The position numbers and the translations under genes were made by a program. 64,000 nt of DNA. It comes from Bacilli bacterium (GTDB lineage Bacteria > Bacillota_I > Bacilli_A > RF39 > UBA660). The notes under the pieces are model-generated. The model saw only the letters and a program-made list of their open reading frames with translations. It had not been told where the DNA came from and ran no database searches. The stretch lies in contig JAFQXM010000012.1 of assembly GCA_017406955.1 (NCBI GenBank), forward strand, positions 62,001 through 126,000, in the 5' to 3' direction. Below, in pieces: positions 51,257 through 59,644 of the stretch (its first letter is position 1; each line of letters starts with the position of its first letter).

Positions 51257-52524
51257 ATTATTTCAATCTCTCTTTCTTTAAATAATCTCGTCTTAATAGC
51301 CATAATTAATAAAATGATTCCTGAAACAAATAATATTAATCCTACAATAAATTCTAACTTATAAATATATTTATTATCTTTATTTATATTTTTTTTATTA
51401 TTTTTGATTTTCTTTTTTGATTCAATTAACTTTTGAATATCATAATCTATTTTAAACTCATCAAAAACTTTGTCGATATCATCTTTAGTATTAGAAGTAT
51501 TAATATCTCTTTTTGTTCTTTTAATCAATAAATTTATATTACTATTTTTATTCTTATTTTTATATTTAGAAATAAGATTAATTTTTTTAGTTTTATATTT
51601 AGTAATTTTACTATTTTTAATAATTACCCTGGATAAAATAAATTTTTTCTGCTGTAGTAATGTTTTAGAATATATATTAATAGAATTAAATTCGTTTTTA
51701 AATTTATTAACTGGTATAAGAATAGTTTTTCCTGATTTTTTATATGTAATTTCTTCATTATTTACTTTTATACTAGTAACATATTTTAATGATCTATCAA
51801 TTACTAGTTTAATATTATTCTTTTTCTTTTTAATTTTTTTGCTCTTTACTGATGTTTTTCCAGCAACAACACCATAACTATAATTCTTAATACCTGTAAT
51901 TTTTTTATACTTAATTTTTTTATTTTTATTTGTTCTAGAAACACTAATATTACTTACTTTTATCTTGTTAGGTGAATTTTGTTCACAATCTCTAGCATGA
52001 TTCCAACCAACAGCATAATAAAAACTAACTCTTTTTACATTTGAAGTAGATATAAAAGTTTCATCAAAATGATAAGGAGTATTTTCTTTTAAGTGAATCC
52101 ATTTTTCAAGTAATAAGTTATCTATATCTTCATAATTCTGTTTTACAGTATTCATTTCAACTTCAGCAATTTTTATAAATATTCTTCTATCTTTATCAGA
52201 TTTAATAGTTGCTCTATATCGATATTTTTCACCAATCTTAAGATTTATACTTTTATCTTTCAATTGTGCTTGAGCTCCAAATTGCCAAGAAGGATCTCCT
52301 TCAACCCAATGTCCAACAGAAGACATATCAATAGAAAAACTATTAATTGAATCAGATTTTAGTTTACCTTTAGCTCCTGTCCATTTATCTAATTTATTAT
52401 TACCACTAAAATAACCTCTCCATTTTTCATTTCCAACCAACAAATTATTAGATGCCTCTACATCTAATATGCACATAAAATAAACAAAAACAATAAATAA
52501 TATTATCCCTATTTTATTCTTCAT
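51253..52524 (-). CDS. surface protein with CBM-like domain and C-terminal membrane anchor
   Basis: A 423-aa protein with a signal peptide (IGIILFIVFVYFMCILDVEA). A beta-sandwich-like N-terminal domain (about 25-200) contains WRGYFSGNNKLDKWTG and SFYYAVGWNHARDCEQN, typical of carbohydrate-binding modules. A very Lys-rich region follows (about 200-375), then one membrane segment (FIVGLILFVSGIILLIMAI) near the C-terminus. It is likely displayed on the cell surface. Ligand unknown. First gene of a two-gene unit. Confidence 0.58.
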   Translation of the reverse strand: MKNKIGIILFIVFVYFMCILDVEASNNLLVGNEKWRGYFSGNNKLDKWTGAKGKLKSDSINSFSIDMSSVGHWVEGDPSWQFGAQAQLKDKSINLKIGEKYRYRATIKSDKDRRIFIKIAEVEMNTVKQNYEDIDNLLLEKWIHLKENTPYHFDETFISTSNVKRVSFYYAVGWNHARDCEQNSPNKIKVSNISVSRTNKNKKIKYKKITGIKNYSYGVVAGKTSVKSKKIKKKKNNIKLVIDRSLKYVTSIKVNNEEITYKKSGKTILIPVNKFKNEFNSINIYSKTLLQQKKFILSRVIIKNSKITKYKTKKINLISKYKNKNKNSNINLLIKRTKRDINTSNTKDDIDKVFDEFKIDYDIQKLIESKKKIKNNKKNINKDNKYIYKLEFIVGLILFVSGIILLIMAIKTRLFKEREIEII

Positions 52525-52590
52525 GACTATACCCCATTATTAATTAAATTTTAACATAATTATTTTATTCTTTCAACTCTTTAACAACAT

Positions 52591-52618
52591 AAAAAAAGAG
52601 TTTCTGTATTAAACTCTT
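52591..52618 (-). terminator. terminator of tRNA-His
   Basis: AAGAGTTT/AAACTCTT stem, 7-nt loop, T-run on the minus strand, 12 nt past the tRNA. Confidence 0.82.
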
Positions 52619-52629
52619 ATTTCACATAA

Positions 52630-52706
52630 TGGGGCGTCGTAAGGGGATCGAACCCTTGTATACTAGTGCCACAAACTAGCGTGTTAACCACTTCACCAAC
52701 GGCGCC
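52630..52706 (-). tRNA. tRNA-His (GTG)
   Basis: All arms fold: D arm, anticodon stem CTAGT/ACTAG with loop TTGTGGC (anticodon GTG), T arm AAGGG/CCCTT with TTCGATC loop, and encoded CCA. The extra 5' G (-1) opposite C73 marks tRNA-His. Pair 4-69 is a C-A mismatch in the acceptor stem. Confidence 0.95.
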
Positions 52707-52830
52707 ATATTCACTTGACTTTTTTATTTTATTATAATTAGCCAAAAAAAGCAAGTGTTTTTTATATACTGGGTATTTAACTATACACAAATACCTACTT
52801 TGAATAAATTAAATTGAAAGGAGAAAAATT

Positions 52831-53256
52831 ATGTATAACTACTATTTAAATAATAATTTATATAGATCTAATAGTGATTTCTATCGTAATGATATGCCTA
52901 AATTATTTAGTCCTGAGGTTGGTTATGATAATGGTAATATGTTTAGTAATCTATACGATCCATACAAAAATTATAAACCTGAAAACTTAAAACCTAAAAA
53001 TGATAGAGAAAGATTATTATTGGATTTATCAAGAGCATCATTTGCAGCTCACGAATTAAAACTTTACTTAGATTTAAATCCTAATGATAATAGTATGCTT
53101 ACACTATTTAATGATTATAGAAACAAAATGAATGAATTAACTAACGAATACGAATCAAAATATGGTGTATTAAATTCTAATAGTAATAATTTAAATCAAA
53201 CACCATTTAACTGGGAAGAAGGCATATGGCCATGGGAGGCGAAGTTTAATGTTTAG
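52831..53256 (+). CDS. cotJB: CotJB-domain spore coat protein with CotJA-like N-terminus
   Basis: A 141-aa protein. Residues about 58-138 match CotJB: RERLLLDLSRASFAAHELKL, YLDLNPNDNSMLTLFNDYRN and the C-terminal PFNWEEGIWPWEAKF. The N-terminal 55 residues (YNYYLNNNLYRSNSDF, PKLFSPEVGYDNGNMFSNLY) resemble the short CotJA peptide, suggesting that cotJA and cotJB are fused; no separate cotJA is seen. An AAAGGAG site precedes the ATG. It overlaps cotJC by 8 nt. Confidence 0.82.
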   Translation: MYNYYLNNNLYRSNSDFYRNDMPKLFSPEVGYDNGNMFSNLYDPYKNYKPENLKPKNDRERLLLDLSRASFAAHELKLYLDLNPNDNSMLTLFNDYRNKMNELTNEYESKYGVLNSNSNNLNQTPFNWEEGIWPWEAKFNV

Positions 53257-53899
53257 TTACAAAAAAAGATTACAATATCCTATTAATATTAAGAAAAAAG
53301 ATTTACGTTTAGCTAAATATTTAGTTACTCAATATGGTGGATCTAATGGTGAATTAGCGGCTGCCCTTAGATATTTAAATCAAAGATATACTATGCCAGA
53401 TAATAGAGGTAAAGCTTTACTTACAGATATTGGTACTGAGGAGTTATCTCACATAGAAATGATTTCAACTATGATTTATCAACTAATGAAAGGAGCAACT
53501 TTAGATGAATTAAAAGAGGCTGGACTTGATACTCATTATGCGGAGCATAATAAAGCATTATTTCCTACTGATGCCAACGGAGTACCTTTTAGTGTAGCTT
53601 ATTTTGCCACTACTGGAGATCCTCTTGCTGATATATCAGAAGATATGGCAGCTGAACAAAAAGCAAGAGCAGTTTATGAAAACTTAATAGATTTAACTGA
53701 TGATCCAGATGTTATTGGACCTCTACTTTGGTTAAGACAAAGAGAAATTGTTCATTTTAATAGATTTAAAGAATTATTTGAATACTATGAAAAAATGCTA
53801 AAAAATGGTAAATTAAAAAATAATAATAATATGAATAATATGGATAATTCAATAATTGAAGGCTTTATGATGAATAATAATTTTATGAATAATATGTAA
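53249..53899 (+). CDS. cotJC: CotJC, manganese-catalase-family coat protein
   Basis: A 216-aa ferritin-like protein. The dinuclear Mn ligands are visible in GGSNGELAAALRYL, GTEELSHIEM, EDMAAEQKARAVYENL and RQREIVHFNRF. It decomposes H2O2 or acts structurally in the inner coat. The Met/Asn-rich tail (NNNMNNMDNSIIEGFMMNN) is unusual. The start overlaps the end of cotJB by 8 nt and has a GGAGGCG site. Confidence 0.92.
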   Translation: MFSYKKRLQYPINIKKKDLRLAKYLVTQYGGSNGELAAALRYLNQRYTMPDNRGKALLTDIGTEELSHIEMISTMIYQLMKGATLDELKEAGLDTHYAEHNKALFPTDANGVPFSVAYFATTGDPLADISEDMAAEQKARAVYENLIDLTDDPDVIGPLLWLRQREIVHFNRFKELFEYYEKMLKNGKLKNNNNMNNMDNSIIEGFMMNNNFMNNM

Positions 53900-53900
53900 A

Positions 53901-53934
53901 ATAAAAAGTGTAGATAATCTACACTTTATTTTAT
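53901..53934. terminator. bidirectional terminator between cotJC and glmS
   Basis: AAAGTGTAGA/TCTACACTTT with a 3-nt loop, T-rich on both sides. Confidence 0.88.
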
Positions 53935-55697
53935 TCGACTGTAACACTTTTAGCTAAGTTCTTTGGCTTATCTATATCACAATTTCTAAGTTTTGCTACT
54001 TCATAAGCTATTAACTGTAAAGTTGGTACTACAAGTAATGGTTGCATAAAACTATTAATTTTTGGAACTATTACTTGTTTTTTATAATTAGCTATTTTTT
54101 CATTACTAATTATTATTACATCTGCACCTCTTGATATCACTTCTTCTACATTTGAAATAGTTTTATCTTTAACTTTATCATCAGTAATGATTGCAAATAC
54201 TGGATATCCATCATTTATTAATGAAATAGTACCATGTTTTAATTCCCCTGCTTGATAAGCTTCACTATGAATATAAGATACTTCTTTTAGCTTTAGGCTA
54301 CCTTCCATACAAATAGAATAATCTATTTTTCTACCTATAAAGAATATATTATCCTTTTTATAAATACTTTTAGCAATTTCTAAATACTCTTCTCTTCTAT
54401 CTAGAACTTCTTTTAAAAGTCTTGGTAGTTTTTTAACTTCTTTTATAATATCTTCTTTAATTAAATTTTTATCTTTAGCAGTTTTATATGCAAGTAAAGA
54501 TAAAATACCTGCTTGTAAGATATAAGCTTTAGTAGTAGCAACAGCTATTTCTGGACCTGCTTCTATAAATACTTGTTTATCAGACTCTCTTGCAATAGTT
54601 GATGTTTTTACATTAACAATTGCTAAAGTATCAATACCCGCATCTTTAGCCATTCTCATAGCTGCAATAGTATCAGCAGTTTCTCCTGATTGAGAAATTA
54701 ATATTACTAATGTTTTTTTGTTATAAACTATATTTTTATATCTATACTCACTAGCCACTTCTACATATACTCTAATATTAGCAAACTCTTCAAGTAGACT
54801 ACTACCAATTAATCCTGCATACATAGCACTACCACAAGCTACTATATGTATTTCTTCATACTGAGTTAAATTTGGTAATAAACTTAAATCTTTTAAATAT
54901 GGTTTAAAAGTCTTTTCTAATACAATAGGTTCTTCCATTATCTCTTTTAACATATAATGGTCATATCCACATTTATCTTTAGCATCAGCAGATATATCTG
55001 TTTCTAATATATCCTTTTTAATAATTTTATTATCTTTATAAATTACTACTTTATCTTTAGTAATCTCTCCTATTTCTCCTTCTTCTAATAATATATATTT
55101 ATTAGTATAATTTATAATAGCCGCAATATCTGATGCAATAAAGTTTTCGTTCTTGCCTATACCTACTATTAATGGAGAATCTTTCCTAGTAGTATATAAT
55201 TTATCACTACCAGAAAATAATATACCTAGTGCATAAGAACCTTTTAATTCTTTTAAGGCTTTCTTTATAGCTTCTAGTTCATTATCTTTATAATACTTAT
55301 TTATTAATACTGCAATTACTTCTGTATCTGTTTCACTATTAAATTTAATATTTTCTTTTTCTAACTTTTTTCTTAATTCTTCTGCATTTTCTATAATACC
55401 ATTATGTACTATAGTAACATTTCCCACTGTATGAGGATGAGCATTAATTTCTGTAGGACTACCATGAGTTGCCCATCTAGTATGAGCAATACCTAAATTA
55501 GAATCAATTAATTTAGTATTATTAATTTTTTCTTCTAAATTAGCTATCTTACCTACACTTTTAACTTTCTGTACTTCCTCTTTATTTTTAACTGCAATAC
55601 CTGCAGAATCATAACCCCTATATTCTAAATTTTTTAATCCTTCTATTAAAACATCTATTGGACTACTCTTTCCAATATATCCAATTATTCCACACAT
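53931..55697 (-). CDS. glmS: glucosamine-6-phosphate synthase
   Basis: A 588-aa amidotransferase that makes GlcN6P from F6P and Gln, the entry to peptidoglycan precursors. N-terminal nucleophile Cys in MCGIIGYIG, then EYRGYDSAG, THTRWATHG-type segment (AHTRWATHGSPTEINAHPH). Two SIS domains follow, with CGSAMYAG, SQSGETADT and the C-terminal DKPKNLAKSVTVE. Its leader carries a glmS ribozyme, so rising GlcN6P triggers mRNA cleavage and decay. Confidence 0.97.
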   Translation of the reverse strand: MCGIIGYIGKSSPIDVLIEGLKNLEYRGYDSAGIAVKNKEEVQKVKSVGKIANLEEKINNTKLIDSNLGIAHTRWATHGSPTEINAHPHTVGNVTIVHNGIIENAEELRKKLEKENIKFNSETDTEVIAVLINKYYKDNELEAIKKALKELKGSYALGILFSGSDKLYTTRKDSPLIVGIGKNENFIASDIAAIINYTNKYILLEEGEIGEITKDKVVIYKDNKIIKKDILETDISADAKDKCGYDHYMLKEIMEEPIVLEKTFKPYLKDLSLLPNLTQYEEIHIVACGSAMYAGLIGSSLLEEFANIRVYVEVASEYRYKNIVYNKKTLVILISQSGETADTIAAMRMAKDAGIDTLAIVNVKTSTIARESDKQVFIEAGPEIAVATTKAYILQAGILSLLAYKTAKDKNLIKEDIIKEVKKLPRLLKEVLDRREEYLEIAKSIYKKDNIFFIGRKIDYSICMEGSLKLKEVSYIHSEAYQAGELKHGTISLINDGYPVFAIITDDKVKDKTISNVEEVISRGADVIIISNEKIANYKKQVIVPKINSFMQPLLVVPTLQLIAYEVAKLRNCDIDKPKNLAKSVTVE

Positions 55698-55774
55698 AAA
55701 TAAACTCCTTTTAATTATAATATAGTGTGGATATATACTTTGTTATAATATTGATTTTATTTTTTAATATATAT

Positions 55775-55858
55775 CTTACGAATCACTAATCCGTAGTAGC
55801 ATCCGCCGAATATTTCGATAACTACTAACCTCGTCAACTATTTAAAGTCCTGGCGCTT
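55775..55858 (-). promoter_or_regulatory. glmS ribozyme riboswitch
   Basis: The minus strand has the conserved core in order: AAGCGCCAGG, GTTGACGAGG, GTTATCGAAATATTCGGCGG, ATGC, and a P4-like hairpin TACGGATTAGTGATTCGTA. Self-cleavage would occur just before the GCGCC near 55857. It lies about 80 nt before glmS. An AAAGGAG site and a six-codon frame (MNNRKE) precede the cleavage site; their use is unknown. Confidence 0.93.
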
Positions 55859-55926
55859 AAATGAATTTTACTCCTTTCTATTATTCATTATATGTATATT
55901 ATATCATAAAAATTTATATAAAATAA

Positions 55927-55945
55927 AAAAGACTTAAAGTCTTTT
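55927..55945 (-). terminator. terminator of the AAA ATPase gene
   Basis: AAAAGACTT/AAGTCTTTT palindrome followed by T on the minus strand, overlapping the stop. Confidence 0.75.
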
Positions 55946-56900
55946 ATTCAGGACTAGTGTCAAGTGTATCATATACCGGATGTTTGATTTCCGCTTGGTT
56001 TATTTCATCAGCAAACATTTTATCAAACTCTGGCATAGATTTATCAATAACATCTTTATAAACATTTTTAGTAGTCATAAGAGCTTTTCTAAAGTCAAGT
56101 ACATTAACCTCTAAACGATTATCAAATAGCGCATTTGAAAAAGCTTGTTGAACTATAGTTAAAGAAACATCTGGATAACGAGCTCCTATTTCATATACTC
56201 TTTTATATTCACTAGTTATATCAGTAATAAACTCCATCATTCTTCTTTTAAAATATGAAGAATACATCATCTTTACACCAGTTCTTTTTTCTATTTTAGG
56301 TAAAGTACCAATTAATATTTGAATATTTTCTTCTCTAGTTGGTTCAAAAATTTCAACTTTTTGAAAACGTCTAACAAACGCTTTATCTCTTAAAATATAT
56401 CTTTCATACTCCTCAGAAGTTGTTGCACCTATAACTTTGATATCACCTCTATCTAAAGCTGGTTTAAACATATTAGCAAAATCAAGTGCCTCACCTTTAT
56501 TTCCCATTAAAGTATGAATTTCATCTATAAATAATATTAGTTTGCTCTCATTTTTTATTTCATCTATTAAAGTATTAATTTTAGCTTCTCCAGTATTAGG
56601 ATCTTGTCCTAACATTGAAGATGTATTAACTTTAATAACTTGGTATCCCTTTAATGCTTCTGGAACATTACCCTTTTGTATACGATAAGCTAATCCTTCA
56701 ACAGATGCAGTTTTACCAACACCAGGTTTACCAACTAATATAGCTGATTTGTCTGGAGTAAGTAATATTAATATTAATTGTTTTATTTGTAAATCTCTTC
56801 CTATAGCTGGATTTGTAATATATTCAACAGCAGATAAGTTCTCACTATAGTTTTTAAGCATACTTATACGTTCTTTTTTTACATCGAATTCATTATCCAT
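55944..56900 (-). CDS. stand-alone AAA+ ATPase resembling ClpB/ClpC D1
   Basis: A 318-aa single AAA module. IGRDLQIKQLILILL, Walker A GKPGVGKTAS (about 57-66), the pore-loop region SSMLGQD, Walker B ILFIDEIHTLMG, sensor 1 GATTSEEYER and Arg-finger region DKAFVRRFQKVEI match the first AAA domain of ClpA/B/C. The ClpN repeats, the middle coiled coil and D2 are absent, and no ClpP tripeptide loop is seen. It may be a disaggregase-derived motor or a regulator. Confidence 0.7.
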   Translation of the reverse strand: MDNEFDVKKERISMLKNYSENLSAVEYITNPAIGRDLQIKQLILILLTPDKSAILVGKPGVGKTASVEGLAYRIQKGNVPEALKGYQVIKVNTSSMLGQDPNTGEAKINTLIDEIKNESKLILFIDEIHTLMGNKGEALDFANMFKPALDRGDIKVIGATTSEEYERYILRDKAFVRRFQKVEIFEPTREENIQILIGTLPKIEKRTGVKMMYSSYFKRRMMEFITDITSEYKRVYEIGARYPDVSLTIVQQAFSNALFDNRLEVNVLDFRKALMTTKNVYKDVIDKSMPEFDKMFADEINQAEIKHPVYDTLDTSPE

Positions 56901-56949
56901 ATAATCACTCCATTATAATTATAACATATATTTTATTATTTTTTTCAAT

Positions 56950-56980
56950 AAAAAAAACATTATACTTAAATAATGTTTTT
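56950..56980 (-). terminator. terminator of the second cysteine desulfurase gene
   Basis: AAAACATTA/TAATGTTTT stem with an 8-nt loop and a T-run on the minus strand. Confidence 0.75.
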
Positions 56981-58084
56981 TAATATTTTTTCTAATTCTT
57001 TTAAAAATATATTTATTTCTTTCTTAGTAGTTAAATGAGATATACTAATTCTAATTGTATTACTAGCCAAATCTTCATCATTTGTTAAAGCAAGTACTGA
57101 TTTAGAAATAGAATTTTCTAATGAACAAGCTGTATTTGTAGATAAAAATATTCCTCTTTTACTTAACTCTTTTACTACTTCTTTAGAATCAATTCCTATT
57201 AAACTAATATTTAATGTATTAGGTATAGTATTTAATGGGCTATTTATATGTACATTATTATTTTTAGATAATTTTTCTCTTAAAATAGTATTTAATTCTT
57301 TTATATAATTATATCTTGTATCCAAATTATTAATAGCTAAATCAAAAGCTTTATTTAAAGCTATTACATTAGCAGTAACAGGAGTTCCACTCCTATAAAT
57401 AGTAGTAGATTTACCTCCATGTATAATTGGTATTATTACATTATTATTTTTATTTATTAATACTCCAAATCCATTCAATCCAAAAAACTTATGAGGAGCA
57501 AAAGTTATAAAATCTACTAGAGAATAATCTTGTTTAATTTTACCAATAGCTTGAGTAGCATCTGTATGGAATATACAATTAGGATATTCTTTAACTATTT
57601 TAGCAATTTCTTCTATAGGTTGAATAGTACCTAATTCACTATCTACAGAACATATACTTACTAAAATAGTATCATCTCTTAATTCTTCTTTTAATACTTC
57701 TATATTAACAATACCATCTTTAGTTAAAGGTATAATACTAATATCATATCCTAAATTAGCTAAATAATTACAAGGGGCAATTATACTAGAATGTTCTACT
57801 GCAGAAATAATTATATGTTTTCCTTTATCTTTATTCTTTTCTACTACTCCTTTAATAACTAAATTATTAGATTCACTAGCACCACTAGTATAAATAACAT
57901 TTTCTTTTGAAGTATCAAAATATTTAGAAATATTTTCAGATACTTTATCAATCTCTTCTTTAGCCAATTTCCCTAAATCATGAGAACTATTAGGATTAGC
58001 AATATATTTCATAGTAGCTTGATCAAATACTTTTAATACTTCTTTATCTACTGGAGTATTAGCTGCATAATCTAAATAAATCAT
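56966..58084 (-). CDS. cysteine desulfurase, NifS/IscS family (copy 2)
   Basis: A 372-aa PLP enzyme. MIYLDYAANTPVD, YTSGASESNNLVIKG, FHTDATQAIGK, the PLP-Lys motif APHKFFGLNGFG, HGGKSTTIYRSGTP and the catalytic Cys loop TACSLENS. It keeps the standard HTDATQ, unlike copy 1. It is the last gene of an operon with a thioredoxin-like protein and a CcdA-like membrane protein, which suggests sulfur and thiol chemistry are linked here. It lies 9 nt after the membrane gene. Confidence 0.9.
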   Translation of the reverse strand: MIYLDYAANTPVDKEVLKVFDQATMKYIANPNSSHDLGKLAKEEIDKVSENISKYFDTSKENVIYTSGASESNNLVIKGVVEKNKDKGKHIIISAVEHSSIIAPCNYLANLGYDISIIPLTKDGIVNIEVLKEELRDDTILVSICSVDSELGTIQPIEEIAKIVKEYPNCIFHTDATQAIGKIKQDYSLVDFITFAPHKFFGLNGFGVLINKNNNVIIPIIHGGKSTTIYRSGTPVTANVIALNKAFDLAINNLDTRYNYIKELNTILREKLSKNNNVHINSPLNTIPNTLNISLIGIDSKEVVKELSKRGIFLSTNTACSLENSISKSVLALTNDEDLASNTIRISISHLTTKKEINIFLKELEKILKNII

Positions 58085-58093
58085 AAATACCTC

Positions 58094-59269
58094 CTAAAAA
58101 TTTAACATTAACCAACTTGGTTTAAATAACATTAATAATCCCATTAATATCATTATAATAGCACTAACTAAAGTAGTTACTTTTGTATATTTATTAGTAA
58201 TACCTGTAGCTTCTAAAGTTGCCATAGATATTATAAATATTACCATATCATCAAACATATAACAGAATATATAAATAAGTAAATAAATAATCTTATGTAT
58301 TCCTGTAATATTATTAATAGCTAGTAATTCTGTAAATATCATAGGAAAACCTAGTGAACAAGCTAATTCTATTAAATTAACACTAATAGCTAGTATTGAT
58401 ATTCCTATTAGAGATAATATAAAACTTTTACTACTTACAATCTTTTGTATTCTAGTAATAATCTTCTTCCTTTTCTTATCATCGACTACTACACAACCTG
58501 CTTCTTCATCTCTAATCTTTAAATATTTTCTAATATTATATATACCTGCTCCCAATATAAATAGAGCTATAGCTATTTTTAATATTGATATAGTCGCAAC
58601 TTGTAATACTAAGTTAATTCCCAACATTGATAAAAAGTAAACTAATCCAGATACAGATAAGAATACTATTCCAAGTATTAAAGATTTCTTTCTACTTTTC
58701 ATCCCAAATAACATATTAATTAAAAACAATAGTATCCACATAGCACATGGATTAAAGCCATCTATTAACCCTAATATAATAGCTACTAATGGTAGTGATA
58801 CTTCAGTTTTATTTACTTTCCCTAACATAGGAATTTTAATCATACCAGTATCAGAACTGGTACCTAAAGATTCATCTATTCTACTTTTTATATCAGATTT
58901 AATAGTTTCAGAAAATCCAACATAATACTTATCGCCAATTATAGTAAAAGGTACTCCTTTAACATTATAATTAAACTTTTTACCAACTTCTTTCATTAAA
59001 AGAGCATTATCTTTATTGTGCCATACCTCATAATCATATATATTTATTTTATCTTTATAAATATTTTTAATCTTACTTAACCAAATTTCTTCCTCTTTAC
59101 AATGAGGACAACCTTCTCCTCTAAATAAATATATATTAACTTTATCTTTTTCTATATTTTCATTAGTAATAGAAGAAACTACATCTTTATAATCTTTAGA
59201 TAAAGCTAAAGAATTAATTGGTATTAATAACAATAATAAACTAAGTACTAATAATAACTTCTTTTTCAT
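58094..59269 (-). CDS. extracellular CxxC thiol-oxidoreductase fused to a CcdA-like membrane domain
   Basis: A 391-aa protein. Signal peptide (1-23), thioredoxin-like extracellular domain (about 40-130) with YLFRGEGCPHCKEEE and the cis-Pro KGVPFTI. Then about seven membrane segments with the CcdA/DsbD Cys pair in DGFNPCAMWILLFL and IELACSLGFPMIF. Electrons would pass from cytosolic thioredoxin through the membrane Cys pair to the CPHC domain, as in DsbD but in one polypeptide with the domains in reverse order. The thioredoxin-like gene lies 1 nt upstream. Confidence 0.8.
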   Translation of the reverse strand: MKKKLLLVLSLLLLLIPINSLALSKDYKDVVSSITNENIEKDKVNIYLFRGEGCPHCKEEEIWLSKIKNIYKDKINIYDYEVWHNKDNALLMKEVGKKFNYNVKGVPFTIIGDKYYVGFSETIKSDIKSRIDESLGTSSDTGMIKIPMLGKVNKTEVSLPLVAIILGLIDGFNPCAMWILLFLINMLFGMKSRKKSLILGIVFLSVSGLVYFLSMLGINLVLQVATISILKIAIALFILGAGIYNIRKYLKIRDEEAGCVVVDDKKRKKIITRIQKIVSSKSFILSLIGISILAISVNLIELACSLGFPMIFTELLAINNITGIHKIIYLLIYIFCYMFDDMVIFIISMATLEATGITNKYTKVTTLVSAIIMILMGLLMLFKPSWLMLNF

Positions 59270-59270
59270 A

Positions 59271-59528
59271 TTAATTCTCCTCTATAAATTCTTTTATTTC
59301 TGTATAATTCTTTTCTCCTATTAATCTATTAACTTCAGTATTATTTTCTAATAGAATCAATACTGGTAACGTTTTACCAACATTATATTTTTTTACTTCT
59401 TCATCAAAATCATAATCTAACTTAACAACTTCTATATTAGAAAAATCATCATTTATATTTTTTATATATTTATTCATTACTAAACAAGATGGGCACCACA
59501 GTGCACTAATTACTAATAATTTTTTCAT
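59271..59528 (-). CDS. small thioredoxin-like protein
   Basis: An 85-aa cytosolic thioredoxin fold with active site ALWCPSCLVMNKY and the cis-Pro loop KTLPVLILLE. It is shorter than classic thioredoxin (about 105 aa). It is the first gene of the operon with the CcdA-like redox protein (1 nt apart) and is its likely electron donor. Confidence 0.85.
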   Translation of the reverse strand: MKKLLVISALWCPSCLVMNKYIKNINDDFSNIEVVKLDYDFDEEVKKYNVGKTLPVLILLENNTEVNRLIGEKNYTEIKEFIEEN

Positions 59529-59600
59529 AAAACCGCCTCATATACATTATATATTATTATTTAAAAATATCAAAGCAACTTTGTATAATTTCAATAAATA

Positions 59601-59632
59601 AAAAACAAAAGTGACAAGTTGTCACTTTTATT
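59601..59632 (-). terminator. terminator of the sigma factor gene
   Basis: Long palindrome AAAAGTGACAA/TTGTCACTTTT followed by T on the minus strand. Confidence 0.82.
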
Positions 59633-59644
59633 AAAAACTAAATA

